This document shows, in pieces, positions 49,364 through 58,828 of a DNA stretch of 64,000 bases. Position 1 is the first letter of the stretch. Every line of letters begins with the position of its first letter. The notes beneath the pieces were generated by a model. That model was not told where the DNA came from, did not search any database, and saw nothing but the letters and a program-made list of their open reading frames with translations. The stretch is taken from the NCBI RefSeq assembly GCF_001426525.1, contig NZ_LMEW01000008.1, positions 62,387-126,386 on the forward strand, given 5' to 3'. Both the position numbers and the translations under genes were made by a program. Source of the DNA: Massilia sp. Root133 (GTDB lineage Bacteria > Pseudomonadota > Gammaproteobacteria > Burkholderiales > Burkholderiaceae_D).

Positions 49364-51723
49364 AGCTGACCCGGATCGCCGCGCTGTTGTTCACCCTGGG
49401 CGCGACGTGCGCCCAGGCCGCCGACCTGTTCCCGCTGCAGGCCGTGCGCCTGGGGCCCAGCCCCTTCCTCGATGCCCAGACGACGGACCTGAACTACCTG
49501 ATGGCGATGGAGCCGGACCGCCTGCTGGCGCCGTTCCTGCGCGAAGCGGGGCTCACGCCGAAGCAGCCCAGCTACGGCAACTGGGAATCGTCGGGCCTGG
49601 ACGGCCACATGGGCGGGCACTACCTGTCGGCCCTGGCGTTGATGTACGCGTCGACCGGCGATGCGGAAGTCAAGAAGCGCCTCGATTATTTTGTCGCGGA
49701 GCTGAAGCGCGCGCAGACGGCCAACGGCGACGGTTACGTGGGCGGCGTGCCCGGTGGCCGCGCCGCGTGGCGCGATGTCGCCGCGGGCAAGCTCCATGCG
49801 GACAACTTCTCCGTCAACGGCAAGTGGGTCCCGTGGTACAACCTGCACAAGGTCTACGCGGGGCTGCGCGACGCGTACCGCTATGCCGGCAACGAAGATG
49901 CGAAGGCGATGCTGATCGCGATGGCCGACTGGGCGCTGCGCCTGACCAGCCGCCTGACGGACGAGCAGATGCAGCAGATGCTGAAGGCCGAACACGGCGG
50001 CATGAACGAGGTGCTGGCCGACGTCGCCCAGATGACGGGCGATTCGCGCTACATGGACCTGGCGCTGAGGTTCTCGCACCAGGCCATCCTGCAGCCGCTG
50101 GAACAGCACGAGGACAAGCTGACGGGTCTGCACGCGAACACGCAGATCCCGAAAGTCATCGGCTTCAAGCGCATCGGCGAACTCACAGGCCGCAAGGACA
50201 TGGCGGATGCCGCCGCGTTCTTCTGGCAGACCGTCGTCGACCACCGCACGGTGGCCATCGGCGGCAACAGCGTCAGGGAGCACTTCCATGACGACAAAGA
50301 TTTCAGCCCCATGATCAACGAGGTCGAGGGGCCGGAGACCTGCAACACGTACAACATGCTGAAGCTGACGGAGATGCTGTTCGAGACCTCGGACAAGGCC
50401 TCCTACGCCGACTACTACGAGCGCGCGCTGTACAACCACATCCTCGCGTCCGAACACCCGGGCACGGGCGGCTTCGTGTACTTCACGCCGATGCGTCCGA
50501 ACCAATACCGCGTGTATTCGCAGGTGGACCAGGCGATGTGGTGCTGCGTGGGCTCCGGCATCGAGAGCCATGCGAAGTACGGCGAATTCATCTACGCGCA
50601 TGAAGAGAGGGATGGAAAGGCGGCGCTGTTCGTGAACCTGTTCATCCCGTCGACGCTCGACTGGCGCGAGAAGAACGTCAAGGTCACGCAGGCGAACAAC
50701 TTCCCCGACCAGGCCAGCACGCGCATCACTGTCGACGGCGATGCCAGGTTCGCGCTGAAGATCCGCTATCCGGCCTGGGTCGCGCCGGGCAAGCTGGCCG
50801 TTAAGGTGAACGGCAAGGCCGTGAAGGTCGATGCGGCACCGGGCAGCTACGTCAGCATCGAGCGTGCGTGGAAGAAGGGCGACCGCGTCGACGTCAGCCT
50901 GCCGATGACGATGCGCCTCGAGCAGATGCCGGACAAGTCGAATTACTACGCGGTGCTGTACGGGCCCGTCGTGCTGGCCGCGAAGACGAATCCGTTCCCG
51001 ACCGAGCACCTGAACTTCCTCGCGGACGATTCGCGCATGGGCCACAGCCCGTCCGGCCAGGTATGCCCGCTGGAGGCGGCGCCGACCTTCGTCTCGGACA
51101 GCAAGGATTTCACCCGGCGCTTCAAGCCGGTAAAAGGCAAGCCGCTGACGTTCACGGCGTCCGGCGTCGTGCAGGGCGGGGCGGGGTCGTCGACGGAATT
51201 CATCCCGTTCTTCCGCCTGCACGACTCGCGCTACATGATCTACTGGCAGCAGAGCACCCCGGCCGAATTCGCCCGCATGAAAGAAGAGAACGCGGCGAAC
51301 GAAGCGGAGCGCCTGGCGCTGGACGCGCAGACCATCGACCAGGTGGCGCCGGGTGAGCAACAGCCGGAATCGGACCACGGCTTCAAGGGCGAGGGCGCGG
51401 ACGCGGGCCTCAACAACGGCCGCCACTGGCGCCATGCCACCAAGTGGTTCAGCTACCAGTTGAACGATCCCAGGCACGAAGCGAAGGCGCTGCGCCTGAC
51501 GTTCGCGCGCGGGGACGCGGGCCGCAGGTTCGACATCGTCGTCGATGGGCAGCGGATCGCCGAAGTGGAACTGGCAGCCGGCGAGGCGCAGGAATTCTAT
51601 ACGCGCGACTTCGCGCTGCCGCCCGCGCTGGTGCAGGGCGCGAACGGCAAGCTGGAAGTCAAGTTCGTCGCGAAGGAAGGCTCGATGGCGGGTGGGTTGT
51701 ACGGGCTGCGATTGATGCGTTGA
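49360..51723 (+). CDS. Secreted beta-L-arabinofuranosidase, GH127/GH146 type (DUF1680)
   Basis: 787 aa. Signal peptide MKLTRIAALLFTLGATCAQA, then an (alpha/alpha)6 barrel. The metal/catalytic set of this group is complete: Glu326 and Cys328 in EGPETCNTYN, and the pair Cys395-Cys396 in MWCCVGSG. C-terminal beta domains (about 450-787) follow, a layout like DUF1680-DUF4986 (GH146). It releases beta-linked L-arabinofuranose found in extensin, AGP or pectin side chains, widening the substrates of the alpha-acting GH51/GH43 pair. ATGA overlap with the GH43 gene. Confidence 0.93.
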   Translation: MKLTRIAALLFTLGATCAQAADLFPLQAVRLGPSPFLDAQTTDLNYLMAMEPDRLLAPFLREAGLTPKQPSYGNWESSGLDGHMGGHYLSALALMYASTGDAEVKKRLDYFVAELKRAQTANGDGYVGGVPGGRAAWRDVAAGKLHADNFSVNGKWVPWYNLHKVYAGLRDAYRYAGNEDAKAMLIAMADWALRLTSRLTDEQMQQMLKAEHGGMNEVLADVAQMTGDSRYMDLALRFSHQAILQPLEQHEDKLTGLHANTQIPKVIGFKRIGELTGRKDMADAAAFFWQTVVDHRTVAIGGNSVREHFHDDKDFSPMINEVEGPETCNTYNMLKLTEMLFETSDKASYADYYERALYNHILASEHPGTGGFVYFTPMRPNQYRVYSQVDQAMWCCVGSGIESHAKYGEFIYAHEERDGKAALFVNLFIPSTLDWREKNVKVTQANNFPDQASTRITVDGDARFALKIRYPAWVAPGKLAVKVNGKAVKVDAAPGSYVSIERAWKKGDRVDVSLPMTMRLEQMPDKSNYYAVLYGPVVLAAKTNPFPTEHLNFLADDSRMGHSPSGQVCPLEAAPTFVSDSKDFTRRFKPVKGKPLTFTASGVVQGGAGSSTEFIPFFRLHDSRYMIYWQQSTPAEFARMKEENAANEAERLALDAQTIDQVAPGEQQPESDHGFKGEGADAGLNNGRHWRHATKWFSYQLNDPRHEAKALRLTFARGDAGRRFDIVVDGQRIAEVELAAGEAQEFYTRDFALPPALVQGANGKLEVKFVAKEGSMAGGLYGLRLMR

Positions 51724-51732
51724 CCTCCGATC

Positions 51733-51819
51733 CGTCGTCCCCGCGAAGGCGGGGACCCAAGTTGCACGCGTCAACGCGGCGCATGCAGAGCTTGGATCCC
51801 CGCCTGCGCGGGGATGACG
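51733..51819. repeat. Paired REP-like palindromic repeat
   Basis: CCGTCGTCCCCGCG...GGCGGGGACCCAAG (51733-51762) and its inverse CTTGGATCCCCGCC...CGCGGGGATGACG (51791-51819). Same family as 46675-46758. It sits between the convergent GH127/146 and rsgA genes and probably acts as a bidirectional stop. Confidence 0.8.
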
Positions 51820-51846
51820 TTTTTACGCAGCGGTATTAACGTGGCG

Positions 51847-52875
51847 CTAACGCTTTGCCTGTGCCCGCGCCCTCGCCATCTTGTTCAACACCTTCCACCT
51901 GGCCCGCTCCGCGATGCGGTCCAGCGGCGTCGCCGCCGCATGCCGCACCTCGCGCAACAGCTTGTGGTAGTTGCGCAGCCGGTCCGCATCCACGGCGCCG
52001 CGCACCGCGCATCCCGGTTCCTCCACGTGCGTGCAGTCGTGGAAGCGGCAGTGCGCCGCCAGCGTCTCGATGTCGTCGAACGCCGCGTTGACGTCGTCCT
52101 CGTCGGCGTCCGGCTGCCAGCTGCGCAGGCCCGGCGTATCGATCACGCAGGCGCCGCCCGCGCACAGGTGCAGCGAGCGTGACGTCGTCGTGTGGCGGCC
52201 GCGGTCGTCGCCCTTGCGTACGCCGCCCGTCTGCTGCTGCGCGCCGGTCAGCGTGTTCGTGAGCGTCGACTTGCCCACGCCGGACGTGCCGAGCAGGACG
52301 AGCGTCTGGCCTTCTCCCGTCCATGGCGCCAGCGTGTCGGCCGCGCCGGCTTCCTGCGGATGCGCGCGCACCACGGGCACCGTCGCCGGCAGGCGCGCGC
52401 CCACTTGCGCCGCTTTCGTATCCGCGTCGGGCACGAGATCGCCCTTCGTCAGCACGATCACGGGCGCCACGTCGCAGGAGCTGGCCACCATCAGGTAGCG
52501 CTCCAGCCGGCGCAGATTGAAATCGCCGTCGAGGCCCATCACCAGCAAGGCAGTGTCGACGTTGGCCGCGAGCCGCTGGCGCGTGCCGTGGGCATCGCGC
52601 CGGACCAGTTCATTCAGCGGGTCGACGAGCGTGTGGACCCACGCTTCGTCTTGCTCGTTGAGGTCGAACAGCACCCAGTCGCCGACGGCAAGCGAGGCGT
52701 CGAGGGATGGATGCGGCCGGGCGGGGAATTCGCGCAGGCCGTCGTGCAGGACGAGCGACGTGCGGTGCACGCTCGCCACGCGCGCGGGTCGTCCGCGGTC
52801 GTGCAGGGCGAGGCGTGCGGCGATGGGGTTGGTGAGTCCGATGCGGCGCAGTGCCGCGATATCGAAGGCTATCAT
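51847..52875 (-). CDS. rsgA: Ribosome small-subunit-dependent GTPase RsgA
   Basis: 342 aa from the reverse ATG at 52875; the frame extension to 52998 lacks homology. An N-terminal OB domain is followed by a circularly permuted GTPase (G4 VIVLTKGDLV before G1 LLGTSGVGKST, then DTPGLRSW) and a C-terminal zinc motif CRFHDCTHVEEPGC. It helps mature the 30S ribosomal subunit. It is a housekeeping gene lying between the exo-enzyme operon and the ABC importer, without functional link to arabinose. Confidence 0.96.
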   Translation of the reverse strand: MIAFDIAALRRIGLTNPIAARLALHDRGRPARVASVHRTSLVLHDGLREFPARPHPSLDASLAVGDWVLFDLNEQDEAWVHTLVDPLNELVRRDAHGTRQRLAANVDTALLVMGLDGDFNLRRLERYLMVASSCDVAPVIVLTKGDLVPDADTKAAQVGARLPATVPVVRAHPQEAGAADTLAPWTGEGQTLVLLGTSGVGKSTLTNTLTGAQQQTGGVRKGDDRGRHTTTSRSLHLCAGGACVIDTPGLRSWQPDADEDDVNAAFDDIETLAAHCRFHDCTHVEEPGCAVRGAVDADRLRNYHKLLREVRHAAATPLDRIAERARWKVLNKMARARAQAKR

Positions 52876-53149
52876 GGTCGTTGTGTTCCTGTTGCGAAGC
52901 GCGCGGACGCGCGGGCACGCTGCCGCACGCAATAAGCTGCGGCGGCAACGGTGGATTCGGTCAGGGAAGGTCGGCGCGGCTGGCGCGCCCATTCGCAACG
53001 ACGATGAGCGACGACGGTGATCGGCGGAGAAAGGCGGTCAGGCGGCCGACGGGAGGGCAATATCCGGCTGGTTCATGGGGCGCTCCTCGTCAGTGAATGA
53101 AAAGGCAAGTATAGCGCGGCGGCTCGGCCATGCAACCGACATTTGTATT

Positions 53150-53216
53150 GATGTCGAAATGGATATGTCTACCGTCAAAAAAATGATTGGATAGATATGT
53201 CAGTTCTGTCATAGTA
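53150..53216 (+). promoter_or_regulatory. LysR-type regulated promoter of the ABC importer operon (site D)
   Basis: Operator ATGTC-N6-GATAT (53150-53165), AAAAAATGATTGGA (53177-53190), -35 TTGGAT (53186-53191) and a -10 near TAGTAT (53211-53216). GATAT to TTGGAT is 25 bp, as at the three other sites. Confidence 0.78.
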
Positions 53217-53246
53217 TCCATGCACAACAATTCCGGAGACTAAGTG

Positions 53247-54209
53247 ATGATCATCACCCGCAGGACCCTCCTGGGCGCAGCTGCCGCCATCGCGTGCGCC
53301 GCCGCCATCCCGGCATTCGCCGCCAAACCCCTCACGATCGGCTTCTCGCAGGTCGGTGCCGAAAGCGAATGGCGCACCGCGAATACCGCCTCGATCAAGG
53401 ACGCCGCCAAGAAGGCCGGCGTCAACCTGAAATTCGCCGACGCCCAGCAACAGCAGCAGAACCAGGTCAAGGCCATCCGCTCGTTCATCGCCCAGCGCGT
53501 CGACGTGATCGCGTTCTCGCCGGTCGTGGAAACCGGTTGGGAGACCGTGCTGCGCGAAGCGAAGAACGCCAAGATCCCCGTGATCCTGACCGACCGCGCT
53601 GTCAAGGTCACCGATCCGTCGCTGTACGTCAGCTTCATCGGTTCCGACTTCGTGGAAGAGGGCCGCCGCGCCGGCCGCTGGCTGCTGGATTACGCCAAGA
53701 AGAATGGCGACAAGCCGCTGAACATCGTCGAGCTGCAGGGCACGACCGGTGCCGCGCCCGCGATCGACCGCAGGAACGGTTTTGCCGAAGTCATCGGCAC
53801 GAATCCGAAGCTGAAGGTCATCCGCTCGCAGACCGCCGACTTCACCCGCGCCAAGGGCAAGGAAGTCATGGAAGCCTTCCTGAAGTCGGAAGGCAAGAAG
53901 ATCAACGTGCTGTACGCGCACAATGACGACATGGCCATCGGCGCGATCCAGGCCATCGAGGAAGCGGGCCTGAAGCCGGGCAAGGACATCATCATCATCT
54001 CGATCGATGGCGTGAAGGGCGCGTTCGAAGCCATGAAGGCCGGCAAGCTGAACGTGACGGTCGAGTGCAATCCGCTGCTCGGTCCGACGCTGATCCAGAC
54101 GGCGCAGGACGTCGTGGCCGGCAAGCCGGTCCCGAAACGCATCGTCGTCAACGAGGGCGTGTTCCCGGCTGAGGTGGCGGCGAAGGAACTCCCGAACCGC
54201 AAGTACTGA
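53247..54209 (+). CDS. Sugar ABC transporter substrate-binding protein (YtfQ-like)
   Basis: 320 aa from ATG 53247 (an in-frame GTG lies one codon earlier). N-terminal Arg pair then hydrophobic signal (ITRRTLLGAAAAIACAAAIP) cleaved near AFAA. Type-1 periplasmic binding fold: IGFSQVGAESEWRTANTASI, FSPVVETGWE, YAHNDDMAIGAIQAI. It is closest in feel to YtfQ, which binds galactofuranose and arabinofuranose. First gene of a four-gene importer operon under promoter D. Confidence 0.93.
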   Translation: MIITRRTLLGAAAAIACAAAIPAFAAKPLTIGFSQVGAESEWRTANTASIKDAAKKAGVNLKFADAQQQQQNQVKAIRSFIAQRVDVIAFSPVVETGWETVLREAKNAKIPVILTDRAVKVTDPSLYVSFIGSDFVEEGRRAGRWLLDYAKKNGDKPLNIVELQGTTGAAPAIDRRNGFAEVIGTNPKLKVIRSQTADFTRAKGKEVMEAFLKSEGKKINVLYAHNDDMAIGAIQAIEEAGLKPGKDIIIISIDGVKGAFEAMKAGKLNVTVECNPLLGPTLIQTAQDVVAGKPVPKRIVVNEGVFPAEVAAKELPNRKY

Positions 54210-54220
54210 TCGGGCGGGGC

Positions 54221-55738
54221 ATGATCGATTCGAAGAAGCCGGTGCTGGAAGTCACCGGCATCCATAAAGCCTTCCCGGGTGTGAAGGCGCTGTCCGATGC
54301 CGGACTGCGCCTGTTCCCCGGCGAAGTCCACACGCTGATGGGCCAGAACGGCGCGGGCAAGTCCACGCTGATCAAGGTTCTCACCGGCGTCTACCAGCCG
54401 GACGCCGGCAGCATCGTGCTGGAGGGCCGGGCCATCCAGCCGCGCTCCACGCAGGATGCGCAGAACCTCGGCATCAGCACCGTCTACCAGGAAGTCAATC
54501 TGTGCCCGAATTTGTCGGTCGCGGAAAACATCTTCATCGGCCGCTATCCGCGCCGCTTCGGCATGGTCGACTGGCGCTCGATGCGGTCGCAGGCCATGGC
54601 GCTGCTCGCGCGCCTCGAGATCCACGTCGACGTCAGCAAACCGCTCGCCGATTACCCGCTCGCGATCCAGCAAATGGTCGCCATCGCCCGCGCGCTGAAC
54701 ACGGAATCGCGCGTGCTGATCCTCGACGAGCCCACGTCCAGCCTGGACGAGGCGGAAGTGCAGATGCTGTTCTCGGTGCTGCGCCGCCTGCGCGAAGAGG
54801 GCATGGCGATCCTGTTCGTCACGCACTTCCTCGACCAGACCTACGCGATCTCGGACCGCATCACCGTGATGCGCAACGGCGAGCGCGAAGGCGAATATGC
54901 CTGCGCGGACCTGTCGCGCCTCGCGCTCGTCAACAAGATGATCGGTGCACCGGCCGACGCGGAGCACGCGTCGGAGACAGCAGAGCAGGGCGCAGCCAAC
55001 GAGCACGGCGAGGTCTTCCTGCGCGCCCGCGGCATCGCGCGCAAGGGCGTGCTGTCGCCGGTCGACCTGGAAATCCGCCGCGGCGAGTTGCTGGGCCTTG
55101 CCGGCCTGCTCGGCTCCGGCCGCACGGAGACGGCGCGATTGCTGTTCGGCGCCGACAAGCTCGATGCCGGCAGTTTCGACATCGACGGCAGGCAGGTGAG
55201 CTTCTCGAACCCGCGCGACGCGATTCGCGAGGGCATCGGCTTCTGCTCGGAAGACCGCAAGCACGAAGGCGCGATCCTCGCGCTGTCCGTGCGCGAAAAC
55301 CTGATCCTCGCGCTGCAGGCGCGGCAGGGCATCTTCCGCGCCATTCCTTTCAAGCGCCAGCAGCAGCTGGCGACCGACTACGTCAAGTGGCTGGGCATCA
55401 AGACGGCCAGCATCGAGACGCCGATCGGCACGCTCTCCGGCGGCAACCAGCAGAAGGTCTTGCTGGCGCGCTGGCTCGCGACCGATCCGCGCCTGATGAT
55501 CCTCGACGAACCGACGCGCGGCATCGACGTGCGCGCCAAGCAGGAAATCATGGATTACGTCAGTAACCTGTGCCGCAAGGGCATGTCCATTCTCTTCATC
55601 TCGTCCGAACTGCCGGAAGTGCTGCGCGTGTCCGACCGCATGATCGTCATGCGCGACCGCAAGGCGTGCGGCGAATACCAGCGCGGTGAACTGGACGAGA
55701 CGTCCGTGCTGCACGTGATCGCAGGGGAGACGGCATGA
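54221..55738 (+). CDS. Sugar ABC transporter ATP-binding protein (tandem domains)
   Basis: 505 aa with two nucleotide-binding domains, as in MglA/RbsA/YtfR. The first has Walker A GQNGAGKST and Walker B VLILDEPTS; the second has a degenerate Walker A (GLLGSGRTE), signature LSGGNQQK and MILDEPTRGIDV. It energises uptake by the two permeases that follow. The stop overlaps the next start. Confidence 0.96.
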   Translation: MIDSKKPVLEVTGIHKAFPGVKALSDAGLRLFPGEVHTLMGQNGAGKSTLIKVLTGVYQPDAGSIVLEGRAIQPRSTQDAQNLGISTVYQEVNLCPNLSVAENIFIGRYPRRFGMVDWRSMRSQAMALLARLEIHVDVSKPLADYPLAIQQMVAIARALNTESRVLILDEPTSSLDEAEVQMLFSVLRRLREEGMAILFVTHFLDQTYAISDRITVMRNGEREGEYACADLSRLALVNKMIGAPADAEHASETAEQGAANEHGEVFLRARGIARKGVLSPVDLEIRRGELLGLAGLLGSGRTETARLLFGADKLDAGSFDIDGRQVSFSNPRDAIREGIGFCSEDRKHEGAILALSVRENLILALQARQGIFRAIPFKRQQQLATDYVKWLGIKTASIETPIGTLSGGNQQKVLLARWLATDPRLMILDEPTRGIDVRAKQEIMDYVSNLCRKGMSILFISSELPEVLRVSDRMIVMRDRKACGEYQRGELDETSVLHVIAGETA

Positions 55739-56769
55739 GCACGACCGGCGCTACCGTCAAACCGTCCGCGCAGGCAGCGGCATCGCGCACTGCCTGGCTG
55801 CAGCACCCGCTCGTGCGGCCGCTGGGCGCGCTCGTCGCGCTGCTGCTCGTCGACGCGTTCCTCGTGCCCGGCTTCTTCCACCTGCAAGTCAAGGAAGGCC
55901 ACCTGTACGGCGCGATCATCGACATCCTCAACCGCGCCGCGCCGCTGATGCTGGCGGCGCTCGGCATGACCCTGGTCATCGCCACGCGCGGTATCGACAT
56001 CTCCGTTGGCGCCGTCGTCGCGCTGTCCGGCACCGTGTCCGCGATGCTGATCGGCGGCAGCGAGCCCACGACGCCGATGGCGCTCGCACTGGCGGCCTCG
56101 CTGGGTGTCGCGCTGCTGTGCGGCCTGTGGAACGGCGTCCTCGTCGCCGGCATCAAGCTGCAGCCGATCGTCGCCACGCTGATCCTGATGGTGGCGGGCC
56201 GCGGCCTCGCGCAGCTGCTGACGGACGGCCAGATCGTCACCGTGTACTACGAGCCGTTCTTCTTCCTGGGCAGCGGCTACCTCGCCGGCCTGCCGTTCTC
56301 GCTGTTCGTCGTCGCTGCCGTCTTCGCGGCCACGCTGCTGCTGGTGAAGAAGACGGCCCTCGGCCTGTTCATCCAGGCGGTCGGCATCAATCCGGTGGCG
56401 GCACGCCTCGCGGGCCTGCGCACGGCGACCCTGATCACCTTCGTGTACGTGTTCTGCAGCGCCTGCGCGGGCCTGGCCGGCATGCTGATCACGTCGAACA
56501 TCAAGAGCGCGGACGCGAACAACGCGGGCCTGCTGCTGGAGCTGGACGCGATCCTCGCCGTCACGCTGGGCGGCACGTCGCTGGCCGGCGGCAAATTCAG
56601 CCTGGTGGGCAGCATGATCGGCGCGCTGATCATCCAGACCCTGACCTACACGATCTACTCGCTGGGCGTGCCGCCCGAAGTGAACATGGTCGTCAAATCC
56701 ATCGTCGTCTTCGTCGTCTGCATTTCGCAGTCGAGCGAATTCAAGAACATCCTGCGGAGGTCCGCATGA
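55735..56769 (+). CDS. Sugar ABC transporter permease (YtfT-like)
   Basis: 344 aa with about ten helices. Family motifs: VIATRGIDISVGAVVALSGT and the C-terminal AVTLGGTSLAGGKFS. It is coupled by ATGA overlaps to the ATPase gene before it and to the second permease after it. The two-permease layout matches ytfT-yjfF. Confidence 0.94.
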   Translation: MSTTGATVKPSAQAAASRTAWLQHPLVRPLGALVALLLVDAFLVPGFFHLQVKEGHLYGAIIDILNRAAPLMLAALGMTLVIATRGIDISVGAVVALSGTVSAMLIGGSEPTTPMALALAASLGVALLCGLWNGVLVAGIKLQPIVATLILMVAGRGLAQLLTDGQIVTVYYEPFFFLGSGYLAGLPFSLFVVAAVFAATLLLVKKTALGLFIQAVGINPVAARLAGLRTATLITFVYVFCSACAGLAGMLITSNIKSADANNAGLLLELDAILAVTLGGTSLAGGKFSLVGSMIGALIIQTLTYTIYSLGVPPEVNMVVKSIVVFVVCISQSSEFKNILRRSA

Positions 56770-57749
56770 GCGCGGTCGCAACCGGTACCCGCGGCGTCAC
56801 GAGCGCGCCGTGGTTCACGTCTCTCGTCACCGTGGTCCTGCTGGTGGCGATGCTGGGCATCGGCGGGTCGGTGTACCCGGGCTTCCTGTCGCTGCAGGTG
56901 ATCTTCAACCTCCTGATCGACAACGCGTTCCTGCTCGTGATCGCGGTGGGCATGGGCTTCGTGATCCTGGCGGGCGGCATCGACCTGTCCGTCGGTTCCG
57001 TGCTCGCGCTGTCGACGATGATCTCGGCCTGGCTGCTGCAGCACGCGCACTGGCCGCCGGCCGCCGTCATCGCGCTCGTGCTGCTCCTGGGCGCGTGCTT
57101 CGGCGGCGCGATGGGCGCGATCATCCACCTGTTCAAGCTGCAGCCGTTTATCGTCACCCTGGCCGGCATGTTCCTGGCGCGCGGCCTGTGCTACCTGATC
57201 AGCGTCGAGTCGATCACGATCGATGACCCGCTGTTCACGGCGATGTCGCAGACGCAGGTGCCCATCCTCGACGGCTTCCTGTCGCCGGGCGCCATCATCG
57301 CGCTGGTCGTGCTGCTGGTCGCCATCTGGCTCGCGCACTTCACCGCGTTCGGCCGTGCCGTGTACGCCGTCGGCGGCAACGAGCAGTCGGCCGCGATGAT
57401 GGGCCTGAACGTGGGCCGCACCAAGGTCCTCGTGTACGCGCTGTCGGGCTTCTGCGCGGCGCTGGGCGGTGTGCTGTTCGCCTTCTACATGCTGTCCGGC
57501 TACGGCCTGCACGGCCAGGGCACGGAGCTCGATGCCATCGCCGCCGTCGTCATCGGCGGGACGCTCCTCACCGGCGGCTACGGCTACATCGCCGGCGCAT
57601 TGTCGGGCGTGCTGGTGCTGGGTGCCATCCAGACGCTGATCGCCTTCGACGGCACGCTCAGCTCGTGGTGGACCAAGATCGTCATCGGCGCGCTGCTGTT
57701 CGTCTTCTGCGTCGTGCAGAGGGTGATGGGCGGCCGCGCCAAGCAATAA
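56766..57749 (+). CDS. Sugar ABC transporter permease (YjfF-like)
   Basis: 327 aa from ATG 56766; the longer open frame upstream is a shadow of the first permease. About eight to ten helices with VILAGGIDLSVGSVLALSTM and AAVVIGGTLLTGGYG. It completes a heteromeric permease pair for a furanose-type sugar, most likely L-arabinose or an arabinoside given the regulon. Confidence 0.94.
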   Translation: MSAVATGTRGVTSAPWFTSLVTVVLLVAMLGIGGSVYPGFLSLQVIFNLLIDNAFLLVIAVGMGFVILAGGIDLSVGSVLALSTMISAWLLQHAHWPPAAVIALVLLLGACFGGAMGAIIHLFKLQPFIVTLAGMFLARGLCYLISVESITIDDPLFTAMSQTQVPILDGFLSPGAIIALVVLLVAIWLAHFTAFGRAVYAVGGNEQSAAMMGLNVGRTKVLVYALSGFCAALGGVLFAFYMLSGYGLHGQGTELDAIAAVVIGGTLLTGGYGYIAGALSGVLVLGAIQTLIAFDGTLSSWWTKIVIGALLFVFCVVQRVMGGRAKQ

Positions 57750-57775
57750 CAAGTCACGTTGCCACGGCGCTGAAC

Positions 57776-57812
57776 TTGCGCCCCCGCCTCGGCGGGGGCG
57801 ACGGGGGCTTAT
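57776..57812. repeat. Single REP-like hairpin
   Basis: A hairpin CCCCCGCC/GGCGGGGG with flanks (CTTGCG..., GACGGGG...) that match the REP units at 46675 and 51733 when read on the other strand. It is a single unit, in the gap between the permease operon and the secreted GH43. Confidence 0.6.
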
Positions 57813-57846
57813 TGCCCACCGAATAAACATAAAAACTGGAGACTAC

Positions 57847-58800
57847 ATGCTCAAGCCCCTGATCGCCGCGACGCTGCTCGCGACGACGGCACTCGCCGGT
57901 GCCGCCAACCCCCTCACCAGCAGGATCTTCACCGCGGACCCCGCGGCCCTCGTCGACAACGGCCGCGTCTACCTGTACGTGGGCCACGACGAAGCCCCGG
58001 TCGGCGGCAAGGATTACGTGATGAACGAGTGGAAGGTGTTCTCCAGCTGCGACATGCAGCACTGGACCGAGCACCCGGCCGGCGTGCCGTTTTCCACGTT
58101 CAAATGGGCCGCCAGGGACGCCTGGGCCAGCGACGTCACCAAGCGCAACGGCAAGTACTACCTGTACGTGACGGTCGAGCACAAGACGATCCCCGGCAAG
58201 GCGATCGGCGTGGCCGTGTCGGACAGCCCGACGGGCCCGTTCGTCGACGCGCGCGGCACGGCCCTGATCACGAACGACATGACGCACGAGACGGAAATCA
58301 GCTGGGACGACATCGACCCGGCGATCTTCGTCGACGACGATGGCCAGGCCTATCTGTACTGGGGCAATACCGTCATGAAGTACGCGAAGCTGAAAGCCAA
58401 CATGACGGAACTGGACGGCCCGATCCACACGGTGGGCCTGGACCAGTTCACGGAAGCGTCCTACCTGCACAAGCACGCCGGCAAGTACTACCTGTCGTAT
58501 TCGCGCAAGTGGCCGGAAGAGACCGTGTACATGACGGGGCCGACGGCCACCGGGCCATGGTCGTATGGCGGCGTGATCATGGAAAAGAACACGAACGTCG
58601 GCACGATCCACCACGCGATCATCGACTTCAACGGCAAGTCCTACATCATTTATCACAACGGCAAGCTGCCGACCGGTGGCGATTACCGACGCTCGGTCGC
58701 CATCGAGGAATTGCACTACGGTCCGAACGGCAAGATCCTGCCCGTACCGCAGACTGAGCAAGGTCCTGCCGCCAATCCGTCGGCAGCGTGCAAGCGATAA
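57847..58800 (+). CDS. Secreted GH43 arabinofuranosidase/xylosidase
   Basis: 317 aa. Signal peptide MLKPLIAATLLATTALAGAA; GH43 acids Asp in RIFTADPAALVD, Asp in WDDIDPAIFVDDD, and Glu in QFTEASYLHK. DYVMNEWKVFSS and WASDVTKRNGKYYLYV are typical of arabinan- or arabinoxylan-acting members. ACTGGAGACTAC precedes the ATG. It lies 97 bp behind the importer and is probably co-transcribed from promoter D unless the REP hairpin interrupts. The LysR regulator follows. Confidence 0.9.
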   Translation: MLKPLIAATLLATTALAGAANPLTSRIFTADPAALVDNGRVYLYVGHDEAPVGGKDYVMNEWKVFSSCDMQHWTEHPAGVPFSTFKWAARDAWASDVTKRNGKYYLYVTVEHKTIPGKAIGVAVSDSPTGPFVDARGTALITNDMTHETEISWDDIDPAIFVDDDGQAYLYWGNTVMKYAKLKANMTELDGPIHTVGLDQFTEASYLHKHAGKYYLSYSRKWPEETVYMTGPTATGPWSYGGVIMEKNTNVGTIHHAIIDFNGKSYIIYHNGKLPTGGDYRRSVAIEELHYGPNGKILPVPQTEQGPAANPSAACKR

Positions 58801-58828
58801 AAGTTGCGCGCCAATCTGCGTAAAACCG

